This document shows, piece by piece, positions 47,379 through 56,608 of a DNA stretch of 64,000 bases. Positions within the stretch are counted from its first letter, which is position 1. The number at the start of each line of letters is the position of its first letter. Under the pieces are notes generated by a model. It made no database searches. It was given only the letters and a program-made list of their open reading frames with translations, and was not told where the DNA came from. A program made the translations under genes and the position numbers. The stretch lies in NCBI RefSeq assembly GCF_001824475.1, contig NZ_MHXN01000014.1, positions 350,781-414,780 on the forward strand, written 5' to 3'. Source of the DNA: Phenylobacterium sp. RIFCSPHIGHO2_01_FULL_69_31 (GTDB taxonomy: Bacteria; Pseudomonadota; Alphaproteobacteria; Caulobacterales; Caulobacteraceae).

Positions 47379-47912
47379 TCAGGGCAGCAGGTCTTCCTTC
47401 GCCAGGAAGGCCTTGAGGTCCCCGCCCTCGAACAACACCGCCCGCACGCCGGCCCGCAAGGCCGCCTCCAAGTCGGAGGGCTTGTCGCCGACCAGCAGCG
47501 AGGCCTCCGCATCGATCGGCCAGTCCTGCAGCGCCTGCAGGATCATTCCCGGGTTCGGCTTGCGCAGCGGCGGGTCGGGGTGGCGATAGGCCTCCACCGG
47601 CGCCTCGGGGTGCTGGGGCGCGTGATAGAAGGCGTCGATGCGCCCGCCGACCTCGGCCAGGTCGGCCTGCATCCGCGCGTGCAGGGCGTGCATGTCGTCC
47701 TCGGAATAGTAGCCGCGGCCGACCCCGGACTGGTTGGTCACCACGATCACCAGCCAGCCGGCCCGGTTGAACGTCGCCACCGTCTCGCGGGCGCCGGGGA
47801 TCCAGCGGAAATCCTCCCAGCGATAGACGTACCCGCGGTCCTCGTTGAGCACGCCGTCGCGGTCGAGGAACAGGGCGGGTCGGGCGAGGGGATCGGGCAC
47901 GGGGGCGATCAT
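47379..47912 (-). CDS. GmhB-like HAD phosphatase, zinc site altered
   Basis: A 177-residue HAD phosphatase of the D-glycero-D-manno-heptose bisphosphatase/histidinol-phosphatase group: LFLDRDGVLNEDRGYV (nucleophile D17 and general acid D19), VVVTNQSGVGRG, LRKPNPGMILQAL (motif III Lys) and LLVGDKPSDLEAALRAG (motif IV Asp). In E. coli GmhB zinc is held by Cys residues in the CPHHPQG and CDCRKP segments; here these read APQHPEA and PDPPLRKP, so the cysteine ligands are gone. The start is the ATG at 47912; the frame opens at 47996, but that leader is not conserved in kind. It could make heptose for LPS, or dephosphorylate another sugar. Confidence 0.82.
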   Translation of the reverse strand: MIAPVPDPLARPALFLDRDGVLNEDRGYVYRWEDFRWIPGARETVATFNRAGWLVIVVTNQSGVGRGYYSEDDMHALHARMQADLAEVGGRIDAFYHAPQHPEAPVEAYRHPDPPLRKPNPGMILQALQDWPIDAEASLLVGDKPSDLEAALRAGVRAVLFEGGDLKAFLAKEDLLP

Positions 47913-48054
47913 ACCGGCTGGCGGGCAGGGCGGGTTTCCAGAAAGCCTGATTCCGGGCCTATGGTCGCGGGGCAAGGCCATCCGGCTCCGCTGCATTGCG
48001 GCAGAGCCTCGCCGTCGTTAGGTTGCGCGCCTTTCCGAACAGCCGGCCGCGCCC

Positions 48055-49263
48055 ATGACCCTCGCCTTCGACGACATCCTTGCCGCACAAGCGCGGCTCA
48101 AGGGTCATATCGAGCGCACGCCGTGCCGCTTCTCCAAGACCCTGTCCGAAATCACCGGCGCCCAGGTCTGGGTGAAGTTCGAGAACCTCCAGTTCACGGC
48201 GGCCTACAAGGAGCGCGGCGCGCTCAACAAGCTGCTGCAGCTGGGCGAGAACGTGCGCTCGCGGGGCGTGATCGCCGCCTCGGCCGGCAACCACAGCCAG
48301 GGGCTGGCCTATCACGCCGCCCGGCTGGGCATCCCCGTGACCATCGTCATGCCCAAGGGCACGCCCTTCGTGAAGGTCCAGCAGACCCGCGCCCACGGTG
48401 CCGAGGTGGTGATCGACGGCGACGGCTACGATGAGGCCTCGGCCACCGCCCGCAAGCTCTGCGACGAGCGCGAACTCACCTTCGTCCACCCGTTCAACGA
48501 CGAGGACGTCATGGCCGGGCAGGGCACCGTGGCCCTGGAGATGCTGGAGGACGTGCCGGACCTGGAGATCCTGCCGGTCCCCATCGGCGGCGGCGGCCTC
48601 ATCGCGGGCATGGCCACGGCCGCCAAGCACCTGAAGCAGGACATCCAGGTGATTGGCCTGGAGCCGGCCATGTTCCCCTCGTTCACCGCCAAGATGCGCG
48701 GCGTCCAGATGGCCCAGAGCGGCGGCGGCGCCACCATCGCCGAGGGCATCGCCGTCAAGGCCGTGGGGGACCTCAGCTATGCCGTGGCCCGGCCGTTGCT
48801 GGACGACGTGCTGCTGATCGAGGAGCCGTTCTTCGAGCGGGGCATCGCGCTCTACTGCAATGTCGAAAAGACCGTGGTGGAGGGCGCCGGCGCGGCCTCG
48901 CTGGCGGCGCTGCTGGCCTATCCGGAGCGGTTCCGCGGCAAGAAGTGCGGCCTGGTGATCACCGGCGGCAACATCGACACCCGCCTGCTGGCGTCGGTGC
49001 TGACGCGCGAGCTGGTGCGCGAGAGCCGCATCGTCAGCCTGCGCATAATCGGCGACGATCGCCCCGGCCTGCTGGCCAACGTTTCGGCGATCATCGGCCA
49101 GATGGGCGCCAACATCATCGAGGTGGCGCACAACCGCCTGGCGCTGGACGTGCCGGCCAAGGGCGCCGAGTTCGACGTGATGATCGAGACCCGCGACGCC
49201 CAGCACACCCAGGAGGTGATGGACGCCCTGCGGGAACGCGGCTACCCGCCGCGCGTCGTCTGA
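48055..49263 (+). CDS. ilvA: Threonine ammonia-lyase (threonine dehydratase)
   Basis: A fold-type II PLP enzyme of 402 residues that deaminates threonine (and serine) to 2-oxobutanoate for isoleucine synthesis or catabolism. The PLP lysine is in FTAAYKERGALNKL, ASAGNHSQGLAYHA holds the substrate loop, and PIGGGGLIAGMA is the phosphate-binding glycine loop. The C-terminus has one ACT-like domain (VSLRIIGDDRPGLLANVSAIIGQMGANI), shorter than in the two-ACT biosynthetic IlvA of E. coli, so TdcB-like or single-ACT regulation is possible. It stands alone; the FKBP gene starts 12 bases downstream. Confidence 0.94.
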   Translation: MTLAFDDILAAQARLKGHIERTPCRFSKTLSEITGAQVWVKFENLQFTAAYKERGALNKLLQLGENVRSRGVIAASAGNHSQGLAYHAARLGIPVTIVMPKGTPFVKVQQTRAHGAEVVIDGDGYDEASATARKLCDERELTFVHPFNDEDVMAGQGTVALEMLEDVPDLEILPVPIGGGGLIAGMATAAKHLKQDIQVIGLEPAMFPSFTAKMRGVQMAQSGGGATIAEGIAVKAVGDLSYAVARPLLDDVLLIEEPFFERGIALYCNVEKTVVEGAGAASLAALLAYPERFRGKKCGLVITGGNIDTRLLASVLTRELVRESRIVSLRIIGDDRPGLLANVSAIIGQMGANIIEVAHNRLALDVPAKGAEFDVMIETRDAQHTQEVMDALRERGYPPRVV

Positions 49264-49275
49264 GGACCTGATCTG

Positions 49276-49785
49276 ATGAAGCGCACCCTGATCCTCCTGG
49301 CCGCCGCCCTGGCCCTTACCGCTTGCCAGCCCAAGGCCGGCAAGGACGCGGCCGCCGCGCCGCCGACCGAACAATCCGCCGCCAGCAAGGCGTTCATGGA
49401 CAAGACCGCCAAGGAAGCCGGCGTGAAGGTCCTGCCGTCCGGCCTCGCCTACAAGGTGGTGCGCTCGGGCCCCGAGACGGGCCTGAAGCCCCAGCTCTCC
49501 GACGAGGTGAAGGTCCACTACGAGGGCAAGCTGGAGGACGGCTCGGTCTTCGACAGCTCGTACGAGCGCGGCCAGCCCGCCGCCATGCCGCTGCGGGGCC
49601 TGATCCCCGGCTGGCAGGAGGCCCTCCAGCTCATGCGCCCGGGCGACGAGTGGATCCTCTACGTTCCCTCGAACCTGGGCTACGGCAATGACGCGGCCGG
49701 CCAGATCCCGCCCGGCTCGCCGCTGATCTTCAAGATCGAGCTGATCGACGTCCTGCCCGGCCCGGGGCGAATCCAGCAGGGCTGA
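49276..49785 (+). CDS. FKBP-type peptidyl-prolyl isomerase lipoprotein
   Basis: A 169-residue lipoprotein (MKRTLILLAAALALTACQP; lipobox ALTAC) with a short helical N-terminal region (AASKAFMDKTAKEAGVKVLPSGLAYKVV) as in FkpA/Mip and an FKBP domain: DEVKVHYEGKLEDGSVFDSSYERGQPA, PLRGLIPGWQEALQLMRPGDEWILYVP, LGYGNDAAGQIPPGSPLIFKIELIDV. The aromatic active-site residues (Y, F, W, Y, F) are kept. It catalyses cis-trans isomerisation of prolyl bonds in the envelope. It begins 12 bases after ilvA and may be co-transcribed with it, with no evident functional link. Confidence 0.93.
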   Translation: MKRTLILLAAALALTACQPKAGKDAAAAPPTEQSAASKAFMDKTAKEAGVKVLPSGLAYKVVRSGPETGLKPQLSDEVKVHYEGKLEDGSVFDSSYERGQPAAMPLRGLIPGWQEALQLMRPGDEWILYVPSNLGYGNDAAGQIPPGSPLIFKIELIDVLPGPGRIQQG

Positions 49786-49841
49786 GTCCTTTCCGCGCGC
49801 CGGGGGTGTGAGGCCGGAGATTGCCGGTCTATGCCTAGGCG

Positions 49842-51011
49842 ATGAGCGCTGATCTCTACCCCGCCGCCCGGGACCTGCTGGCCCGACTCGTCGCCTTCGA
49901 CACCACTTCCCGCGGCTCGAACCTCGAACTGGTCGAATGGGTCGAGGGCTATTTGGGCGGCCTCGGCGTCCCGCACCGACGAGTACCGAACGCGGACGGC
50001 TCCAAGTCGAACCTGATGGCCACCATCGGCCCGGTCATCGCCGGTGGCGTCGTGCTGTCCGGCCACACCGACGTGGTGCCGGTCGACGGCCAGCCCTGGA
50101 CCAGCAACCCGTTCGAGCTGACGGAGAAGGGCGAGCGCCTCTACGGCCGCGGAACCTGCGACATGAAGGGCTTCCTGGCCCTCGCCCTCGCCGCCGCGCC
50201 GGAGCTCGCCAAGACGGCGAAGAAGCCCGTCCATCTGGCCTTCTCCTACGACGAGGAGATCGGCTGTCTTGGCGCGCCTAGCATGATCGCGGTCATCCGG
50301 CGCGAACTGCCGCCGCCGGCGGTGGTGGTGGTCGGCGAGCCCACCAACATGGAGGCGGTGAATGGCCACAAGGGCATCGCCACCTTCCACGTCACCGTCG
50401 CCGGCCGCGAGTGCCACTCCAGCCAGCCGCACCTGGGCGTGTCGGCGGTGATGGAGGCGGTCAAGCTGATGAGCTCGCTGAACCAGCTCTCGGCGCGCCT
50501 GTGGGACGAGGCCGACCCCGCCTCGCCCTTCACACCCAAGGGACCCACCTTGACCATCGGCATGGTCAGCGGGGGCACGGCGCACAACATCATCGCCCGC
50601 GAATGCACCTTCGTGTTCGACGTCCGCTCGCCCGGCCCGCGCACGCCGGAAGAGATCGTGGCGCCGTTCCTGGCCGAGGCCGCCGAGCTGGACCGCGCCC
50701 TGAAGGCCCGCGCGCCCGAGGCCGGCGTTGTGGTCGAGCTGCGCACCAATGTGCCGCCATTCCAACCCGAACCGGACGGCGCCGCCGAGGCCTTCGCTCG
50801 CCGCATGGCTGGCGACAACGGGCCGCCCCGCGTGGTCGCCTTCGCCGCCGAGGCCGGCCAGTTCCAGCAGGCCGGGTTCTCGACCGTGATCTGCGGCCCG
50901 GGCTCCATCGATCAGGCCCACCAGCCCGACGAGTTCGTCGAGATCGCCCAGATGCAGCGCGGCGCCCTCTTCATGCGGCGACTGATCGAATGGGCTAGCG
51001 AAGCGCCCTGA
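49842..51011 (+). CDS. argE: Acetylornithine deacetylase (ArgE-like M20 peptidase)
   Basis: A 389-residue M20-family deacylase. Two-zinc-site motifs: VLSGHTDVVPVDGQPWTSNPF, YGRGTCDMKGFLALAL, SYDEEIGCLGAPSM (catalytic Glu) and GEPTNM. The dimerisation domain starts at NGHKGIATFHVTVAGRECHSSQP and the last metal ligand His lies in GSIDQAHQPDEFVEI. This matches ArgE, which forms ornithine in arginine synthesis, better than succinyl-diaminopimelate desuccinylase DapE. No other arg gene is here, so other N-acyl substrates remain possible. It overlaps the convergent glycosyltransferase by 17 bases. Confidence 0.88.
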   Translation: MSADLYPAARDLLARLVAFDTTSRGSNLELVEWVEGYLGGLGVPHRRVPNADGSKSNLMATIGPVIAGGVVLSGHTDVVPVDGQPWTSNPFELTEKGERLYGRGTCDMKGFLALALAAAPELAKTAKKPVHLAFSYDEEIGCLGAPSMIAVIRRELPPPAVVVVGEPTNMEAVNGHKGIATFHVTVAGRECHSSQPHLGVSAVMEAVKLMSSLNQLSARLWDEADPASPFTPKGPTLTIGMVSGGTAHNIIARECTFVFDVRSPGPRTPEEIVAPFLAEAAELDRALKARAPEAGVVVELRTNVPPFQPEPDGAAEAFARRMAGDNGPPRVVAFAAEAGQFQQAGFSTVICGPGSIDQAHQPDEFVEIAQMQRGALFMRRLIEWASEAP

Positions 51012-52026
51012 GCGGCCGGATTACCGGGCGGCGGCCCGAGAGGTCCCGGGGGTTCCAGGTCATGGCGCGGGAGATTTCGCCCAGGCCCGCCTTGCGCCGG
51101 CGCTGAACCGCGGCGCGGCTGCGGAACATCTTCGGCGCCCCCGCGAACGCCGCCGCCACCGCGCGCAGGATCAGCCGGATGTGGGGGCGGTTGTCCTTCT
51201 TCAGGTAGATCAGCACCAGCGACGCCAGGTGCAGCGGGACCACCAGCGGCAGCAGCAAGGCCGGCGTGTTCTTGAACAGCACCCAGAAGCGGTTGCGCGT
51301 GCCGTGGAACACCGCGAACTCCGACTTGCGCCCGCCCGACGAGGCCGAGCCCACGTGGTGGATGGTGGCGTCCGGGACCAGCAGGGTCGGCTCACCGGCA
51401 AGCTGCAGGCGATAGCCCAGGTCCACGTCCTCGCCGTAGCAGAAGAAGTCCTCGTCGAACCCGCCCAGCTCCAGGAACAGCTGGCGGTCGATCATCATCG
51501 CCGCGCCGCACGGGCTGAACACCTCGCCCTCCCGCGCCTGGCCCTGGTCGGGATTGAGATAGCCGCCGCGATAGGGGATGCCGGTGATGCTCATCACATC
51601 GCCCAGCCCGTCCAGCAGCCCGGGCTCGCCCTCCACCATCTGGCGCGAGGTGAAGGAGGCGACCTGCGGATGCCGCCCGGCCGCCTCGACCAGCTTCGCC
51701 AGCCAGTCGGGCTCCGCGTAGGCGTCCGGGTTGAGCAGCACGTACCAGCGGCCGCGCCCCTCCCGGGCGCCCTGGTTGCCGGCGCCGGTGAAGCCCAGGT
51801 TCTCCGTATTGCGGATCAGCCGCACCCACGGGAACTCGGCCGCGATCGCCGCGTCGCCCGGATCGGGCGAATCGTTGTCGATCACCAGGGCTTCGAAATC
51901 GCGGAACGTCTGGGCGCCCAGCCGCTGCAGGCAGGTGCGCAGGGTCGGCCCCGAGTTGTAGGCGATCACGCAGACGGTCACCTGCGGCGGGTGTTCGGCC
52001 TTGTCTTCGTCGTCCTGCTGCGCCAT
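50995..52026 (-). CDS. Family 2 glycosyltransferase (rhamnosyltransferase-like)
   Basis: A GT-A-fold glycosyltransferase of 343 residues. The nucleotide-binding strand is VTVCVIAYNSGPTLRTCLQRL, VIDNDSPDPG is the first acidic region, WYVLLNPDAYAEPDWL gives a DxD-like element (NPDA), and GGFDEDFFCYGEDVDLGYRLQLAG is the acceptor/ED motif of rhamnosyl- and related transferases. A hydrophobic stretch (TPALLLPLVVPLHLASLVLIYL) near residue 275 may attach it to the membrane. Start ATG is at 52026; the longer frame reads into queG antisense. It faces rfbC across only 33 bases, so it probably uses dTDP-rhamnose. Confidence 0.9.
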   Translation of the reverse strand: MAQQDDEDKAEHPPQVTVCVIAYNSGPTLRTCLQRLGAQTFRDFEALVIDNDSPDPGDAAIAAEFPWVRLIRNTENLGFTGAGNQGAREGRGRWYVLLNPDAYAEPDWLAKLVEAAGRHPQVASFTSRQMVEGEPGLLDGLGDVMSITGIPYRGGYLNPDQGQAREGEVFSPCGAAMMIDRQLFLELGGFDEDFFCYGEDVDLGYRLQLAGEPTLLVPDATIHHVGSASSGGRKSEFAVFHGTRNRFWVLFKNTPALLLPLVVPLHLASLVLIYLKKDNRPHIRLILRAVAAAFAGAPKMFRSRAAVQRRRKAGLGEISRAMTWNPRDLSGRRPVIRPLRALR

Positions 52027-52059
52027 GCGACAGCTACATCCCACACGATCCGGAAGCCC

Positions 52060-52611
52060 ATGACGATCACGCCGCTCGCCATCCCCGACGTCCTGCTTAT
52101 CACGCCGAAGCGCCATGGCGATGCGCGGGGCTGGTTCTCCGAGACGTGGAGCCAGAAGGCCCTGGCCGGCACCGTGGCCGACACGACGTTCGTGCAGGAC
52201 AACCAGGCCTTCAGCTCGACCAAGGGCATCATCCGCGGCCTGCACTTCCAGAAATCGCCGAACGCCCAGGGCAAGCTGATCCGGGCGCTGCGGGGCGCGA
52301 TCTTCGACGTGGCGGTGGACGTGCGGCCGGGCTCGGCCACCTACGGCCGGTGGGTCAGCGCCGAGCTGACGGCCGAGGGCGGCGAGCAGCTCTGGGTGCC
52401 GCGCGGGTTCGCCCACGGCTACTGCACCCTGACCGCCGAGTGCGAGATCTTCTACAAGGTCGACGCGCCCTATTCGCCGGGCGACGAGGGCGGTGTCATC
52501 TGGAACGACCCGGACCTGGGCATCCCCTGGCCCCTGGACGGCGAGCCGCTCCTTTCCGACAAGGACACCAAGCTGCCGCGCCTGAAGGACCTCGGCCCCG
52601 TCGCCTTCTAG
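52060..52611 (+). CDS. rfbC: dTDP-4-dehydrorhamnose 3,5-epimerase
   Basis: A cupin-fold epimerase of 183 residues in the dTDP-L-rhamnose pathway. Signatures: [33 protein letters not shown] (catalytic His in GLHFQ), [17 protein letters not shown], and [35 protein letters not shown] with the Tyr of the active site. The other genes of the pathway (rfbA, rfbB, rfbD) are not in the window. It is divergent from a glycosyltransferase. The ATG at 52060 fits the family's N-terminus. It ends in a CTAG overlap with queG. Confidence 0.95.
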   Translation: MTITPLAIPDVLLITPKRHGDARGWFSETWSQKALAGTVADTTFVQDNQAFSSTKGIIRGLHFQKSPNAQGKLIRALRGAIFDVAVDVRPGSATYGRWVSAELTAEGGEQLWVPRGFAHGYCTLTAECEIFYKVDAPYSPGDEGGVIWNDPDLGIPWPLDGEPLLSDKDTKLPRLKDLGPVAF

Positions 52612-53732
52612 GCGGCCCACTCTTGGGCGACGTCGGGATCGGCCTCCGCGCCGGCCCGGCCCGCCCGCAGCGCTGCAAAGCTCGCCGGGTCCACCAGCCG
52701 GCACAGCGCCCAGACGGCGGCCCCGCGCACCAGCGGCGAGGGATCGTCCAACAGGCGCGTGGCCTCCGCGGCGAGCGCCGGATCGCCGCTGTTCCCGATG
52801 GCGTACAGCACGTTGCGGACGAAGCGATCGCGGCCAATCCGCTTCACCGGGTTCTTGGAGAACAGCGCCCGGAACGCCGCATCGTCCAACCGGGCCAGCT
52901 CGGCCAGCGAGGGCGCCGTCAGGGCCTCCCGCGCCGCCAGTTTCTGTTCGCGTCCAGCTTGCGCGAACTTGTTCCACGGGCAGACCGCCAGGCAGTCGTC
53001 GCAGCCGTAGATCCGGTTGCCGAGCGCGGGCCGGAATTCGCGCGGGATCGGCCCCTTCAGCTCGATGGTCAGATACGAGATGCAGCGCCGGGCATCCAGC
53101 TGGTAGGGCGCCGGGAAGGCGTTCGTCGGGCAGACATCGAGGCAGGCCTGGCAGGTCCCGCAGCCGGCCGTCTCCAACGGGTCGGGCGCGAGCTCCAGCG
53201 TCGTCAGGATCGAGCCCAGGAACAGCCAGGAGCCATACTCGCGGCTGACCAGGTTGGTGTGCTTGCCCTGCCAGCCCAGGCCCGCCCGCGCCGCCAGCGG
53301 TTTCTCCAGCAGAGGCGCGGTGTCGACGAACACCTTCAGCTCGCCGCCGACCCGGGCCACCATCCAGCGCGCCAGCGCCTTCAGCCGCGCCTTGATCACC
53401 TCGTGGTAGTCGTCGCCCTGGGCGTAGACGCTGATCGCGCCGCGGTCCGGCTGGGCCAGCACCGCCAGGGGATCGTGGCCCGGGCCGTAATTCACGCCCA
53501 GCACGACGGCCGAGCGGGCGCCGTCCCACATGGCCCGCGGATGCCGGCGCCGCTCCAGCGTCTCGGCCATCCAGGCCATCTCGCCGTGCCGGCCCGCGCC
53601 CACGAACGCCTCCAGCCGCTCCGCCGCCGGCCAGGCCTCGTCGATGTCGGTGAAGCGGCAGAGGTCGAAGCCGAGCGCCGCCGCCTCGGCGCGGATCAGG
53701 TCTTCGGGCGCGTCAGAAGTCGAGGTCGTCAT
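52608..53732 (-). CDS. queG: Epoxyqueuosine reductase QueG
   Basis: A cobalamin-dependent iron-sulphur enzyme of 374 residues that catalyses the last step of queuosine synthesis in tRNA. The N-terminal cobalamin-binding part has [26 protein letters not shown] and [23 protein letters not shown] (the catalytic Asp region). Two [4Fe-4S] clusters are held by [16 protein letters not shown] with ARRCISYL and [16 protein letters not shown]-like C-terminal domain ([27 protein letters not shown]) completes the usual form. Its start overlaps the end of the upstream GST gene by 20 bases, so they share a transcript. No other queuosine gene is nearby. Confidence 0.96.
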   Translation of the reverse strand: MTTSTSDAPEDLIRAEAAALGFDLCRFTDIDEAWPAAERLEAFVGAGRHGEMAWMAETLERRRHPRAMWDGARSAVVLGVNYGPGHDPLAVLAQPDRGAISVYAQGDDYHEVIKARLKALARWMVARVGGELKVFVDTAPLLEKPLAARAGLGWQGKHTNLVSREYGSWLFLGSILTTLELAPDPLETAGCGTCQACLDVCPTNAFPAPYQLDARRCISYLTIELKGPIPREFRPALGNRIYGCDDCLAVCPWNKFAQAGREQKLAAREALTAPSLAELARLDDAAFRALFSKNPVKRIGRDRFVRNVLYAIGNSGDPALAAEATRLLDDPSPLVRGAAVWALCRLVDPASFAALRAGRAGAEADPDVAQEWAA

Positions 53733-54402
53733 AGTGCCCGGCCGGGTGCAGGCCCGGCCAGCGGTCGTTGAGCAGCGGCCGGAACGCCGGCCGGGACTTC
53801 AGCTTCATGTACCACGTCTTCACGGCCGGGAACTCGCGCCACGGCATGTCGCCGAAATAGTCGATCACCGAGAAATGCGCCGCCGCCGCGAAGTCGGCCA
53901 GCGACAGCCGCTTGCCCGCCAGCCACTCCCGCGCCTGCAGGAGATCGTCCAGCATGAAGAGGTGGTTCTTCAGCGCCTCCTTGCCCTGGCGCAGGTTCGC
54001 CAGCTCCGGCGCCCCCAGGCCCAGGAGCCGCTTCTCGATCTTCTCGTGCAGGATGTAGCCCGAGGCCTCGAACTCGAACTTGCGCTCGAACCAGGTGACC
54101 AGCCGCCGCGCCTCGGCCCGCTCGGCGGGGTCCGGCGCCAGCAGCGGCGGGTCGGGATAGGCGTCCTCCAGGTGGCCCACGATGGCCAGCGGCTCGCACA
54201 GCACCAGCGGCGCGCGTCCGGCTTCGGCCTCCACCAGCACCGGCACCATGCCCGACGGGTTCATCTTGGTCAGCTCGCGCGGCCGCTCCCAGTAGCGCAC
54301 CTGCACGTCCGCGAACGGCAGCCGCTTCTCGCCCAGCGCCAGGCGCACCTGGCGCGAGGCCGGGTCGAGCGGGAAGTGGTGGAGGGTGCGTTCGACGGTC
54401 AT
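53713..54402 (-). CDS. Glutathione S-transferase family protein
   Basis: A 229-residue protein with an N-terminal thioredoxin-like domain ([29 protein letters not shown], then [15 protein letters not shown] and [16 protein letters not shown]) and a C-terminal helical domain ([23 protein letters not shown], with the conserved N-capping Asp). It lies in the FosA-unrelated, Ure2p-like/FtsA-type GST branch common in alphaproteobacteria. The catalytic residue is not obvious: a Ser or Tyr in PLDPASRQ is the best candidate. The substrate is unknown. It overlaps queG by 20 bases on the same strand. Confidence 0.88.
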   Translation of the reverse strand: MTVERTLHHFPLDPASRQVRLALGEKRLPFADVQVRYWERPRELTKMNPSGMVPVLVEAEAGRAPLVLCEPLAIVGHLEDAYPDPPLLAPDPAERAEARRLVTWFERKFEFEASGYILHEKIEKRLLGLGAPELANLRQGKEALKNHLFMLDDLLQAREWLAGKRLSLADFAAAAHFSVIDYFGDMPWREFPAVKTWYMKLKSRPAFRPLLNDRWPGLHPAGHYDDLDF

Positions 54403-54482
54403 GTCAGTATGTACGGAAAGGGCCGCGCCTCATACGCGAATCGGTAGGAGGCCAACAGACGACCTCGATCTTAAGGGCGCGT

Positions 54483-55427
54483 TTACTGCGTTGAAGGGCC
54501 TGGGGTTTCAGCGAATGCGCCGCCATGCGGTTCCGCCCGGCCGCGCGGATCGGCGTGGATGATGATGTCCGCGGCCGGAAAGGCGGCGAGGATCCGCTTC
54601 TCCGCAGCCACGATCACCGCATGCGCCGCCTCGAGGGTCAGTTGCGGGTCGAGGTCGGCATGCATCTGGATGTGGACGTAGGGACCGGAGGCGCGTGTCC
54701 GCAGCTGGTGCACGTCGGTAAGCCGCGGGTCCTCCGTCGCTAGGGCCACGATCTGGGCCCGCTCCGCATCCGGCAGCTCGCGGTCCATCAGCTGGCCTGC
54801 CGCCTCGCGGAACACCCCGACTGCGCCCCACAGCAGCAGGGCGGCGATCACCAGCGCCGCCGCCGCGTCCAGCCCGTTGATGCCCAGCCAGGCCGAGGCG
54901 GCGATCCCCGCCAGGGCGATCAGGTTGGACGCCAGGTCCGTCGCATAGTGGGCGCGATCCCCGGAGACGGCGACCGACGCGGTCTTGCGCAGCACGCGGG
55001 TCTGGGCCGTGATCAGCACGCCCGTCAGCAAGGTCGAGACCGCCATCACCGCCACCGCCCAGCCCTCTTGCCGCAGCGGGTGTGGTTCCATGAAATCGCC
55101 TACCGCCTCGCGCGCGATCAGGGCGGCGGAGGCGAACACCAGCCCGGCCTGCAGCAGACTGGCGAAGGCCTCGGCCTTGCCGTGCCCGAACCGGTGCTCG
55201 GCGTCCGGCGGCGCCACGGCGTAGCGGACCGCGAAGGCGGTCGCCAGCGAGGCCACCAGGTCCAGCCCGGAGTCGGCCATGGACGCCAGCATCGCCGTAG
55301 AGTCCGAGGCGATCCAGGCCGCCAGCTTGATCACCACGAGCACCGCCGCCGTCGCCACCGACAGCATTGTCACCCGCCGGGTCAGGACGGCGGTCTCGGC
55401 GGGGGTGAGGCGGGCAGGCGCGGCCAT
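54483..55427 (-). CDS. Cation diffusion facilitator (FieF/YiiP-like) transporter
   Basis: A 314-residue metal/proton antiporter of the inner membrane. About six membrane segments are visible, with the metal-site Asp residues in ASMADSGLDLVASL and the His/Asp pair in RAHYATDLASNL, as in the FieF zinc/iron transporter. HRFGHGKAEAFASL is the conserved loop. The C-terminal domain VHQLRTRASGPYVHIQMHADLDPQLTLEAAHAVIVAAEKRI and ADIIIHADP binds further metal at the dimer. The His-rich loop of ZitB is absent. It exports Zn(II), Fe(II) or similar; the metal is not settled. The 80-base gap to the GST gene shows nothing notable. Confidence 0.94.
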   Translation of the reverse strand: MAAPARLTPAETAVLTRRVTMLSVATAAVLVVIKLAAWIASDSTAMLASMADSGLDLVASLATAFAVRYAVAPPDAEHRFGHGKAEAFASLLQAGLVFASAALIAREAVGDFMEPHPLRQEGWAVAVMAVSTLLTGVLITAQTRVLRKTASVAVSGDRAHYATDLASNLIALAGIAASAWLGINGLDAAAALVIAALLLWGAVGVFREAAGQLMDRELPDAERAQIVALATEDPRLTDVHQLRTRASGPYVHIQMHADLDPQLTLEAAHAVIVAAEKRILAAFPAADIIIHADPRGRAEPHGGAFAETPGPSTQ

Positions 55428-55482
55428 GGCCCCCTAGTTAGCGCCGGCGATGCGCGCCGCCAGCGCTAACGACTCGCAGGGC

Positions 55483-56556
55483 TCAGGCCGCCTTGCGGGG
55501 CATTGGCCCCACATAGACGCTGGCCGGCCGGATCAGCCGTCCCCCGGCGAGCTGTTCGCGTGCGTGGGCCAGCCAGCCGGCCACCCGACCCATGGCGAAG
55601 ACGCAGGTGAAGGCGCTGGGCGGGAAGTCGAGCGCCTCCAGCAGCAGCGCCGTATAGAATTCGACGTTGGTCTCCAGCGACCGGTCCGGCTTGTGCTCGC
55701 GCAGGATCGCCAGGGCCGCGGCCTCCACCGCCTCGGCGAACTCCAGCCGGCCCTGCCGCGCGTCCAGCCACCGGACCGCGGTCTTCAGCGCGTCGGCGCG
55801 GGGGTCGCGCACCTTGTAGATCCGGTGGCCGAAGCCCATCAGCCGGTCCCCCCGGGCCAGGGCCGCCTCAATCCAGGCCCGGGCGTTCGCGGGCTCGCCG
55901 ATCTCGTCCAGCATCTCGATCACCGGCCCCGGCGCGCCGCCGTGCAGCGGCCCCTTCAGCGCACTGACCCCCGCGAGCACCGCCGAGGTGAGGCCCGCCC
56001 GCGTGGAGGCGACGACCCGCGCGGCGAAGGTCGAGGCGTTCAGCCCATGGTCGCTGACTGTGACGAGGTAGGTGTCCAGCGCGTCGGCCTCGGCCTTGGA
56101 GGGGTGTGCGCCCCGCAGCATGCGCAGGATGTCGACGCTGTGGCGAAGGGATGGGTCCGGCTCCACCGGCGCCTCGCCCGCCTGGGCGCGGACCACGGCG
56201 GCCGTGAACACCGCCGGCGCCGCCAGGAGGCGGAAGGCCGTGCGCACATCGTCGCCGTCGGCCAGCCGGGCGGTCAGGGCGCGCATGGCCTCTATGGGTG
56301 TCCGGTCCAGCAATCCGGTGTCCAGCGCCGAGACCTCGGCGAACACCTCGGCTCGCGCCCGGCCCAGCGCCGCCCAGACGTCGGCCGGCAGGTCACGGTA
56401 GAAGCCGCCGAACAGCAGGCCCACCGCGTCCTCGAAGGTCGTTTGCCCGGCCAGCTCGTCCAGCGATCGGCCCCGGATGATCAGCCGCCCGTTGGCGCCG
56501 TCCACCTCGCTCAGCACCGTTTCGGCGGCGACGACGCCTTCCAATCCATCGGACAT
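55483..56556 (-). CDS. Citrate synthase family protein with Asp-to-Glu active-site change
   Basis: A short (357-residue) citrate synthase homologue of 2-methylcitrate-synthase-like type. The substrate-binding H170 (SDHGLNAST) and the catalytic H205 (GPLHGGAPG) and H244 (GFGHRIYKVRDPRA) are kept. The third member of the triad, normally Asp in NVDFY, is Glu here (E299, NVEFY). That may lower or change activity, although Glu is chemically similar. It starts at ATG 56556, divergent from a second citrate synthase homologue that carries a DNA-binding domain, with an 80-base gap between their start codons. It probably forms a condensing enzyme for acyl-CoA plus oxoacid, or a partner of the other protein. 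Confidence 0.9.
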   Translation of the reverse strand: MSDGLEGVVAAETVLSEVDGANGRLIIRGRSLDELAGQTTFEDAVGLLFGGFYRDLPADVWAALGRARAEVFAEVSALDTGLLDRTPIEAMRALTARLADGDDVRTAFRLLAAPAVFTAAVVRAQAGEAPVEPDPSLRHSVDILRMLRGAHPSKAEADALDTYLVTVSDHGLNASTFAARVVASTRAGLTSAVLAGVSALKGPLHGGAPGPVIEMLDEIGEPANARAWIEAALARGDRLMGFGHRIYKVRDPRADALKTAVRWLDARQGRLEFAEAVEAAALAILREHKPDRSLETNVEFYTALLLEALDFPPSAFTCVFAMGRVAGWLAHAREQLAGGRLIRPASVYVGPMPRKAA

Positions 56557-56608
56557 CTCAGGTCTCCAATTCGCGTTCCGGCCCTTAGAAATGCCTCCGC
56601 GGTTGAAA

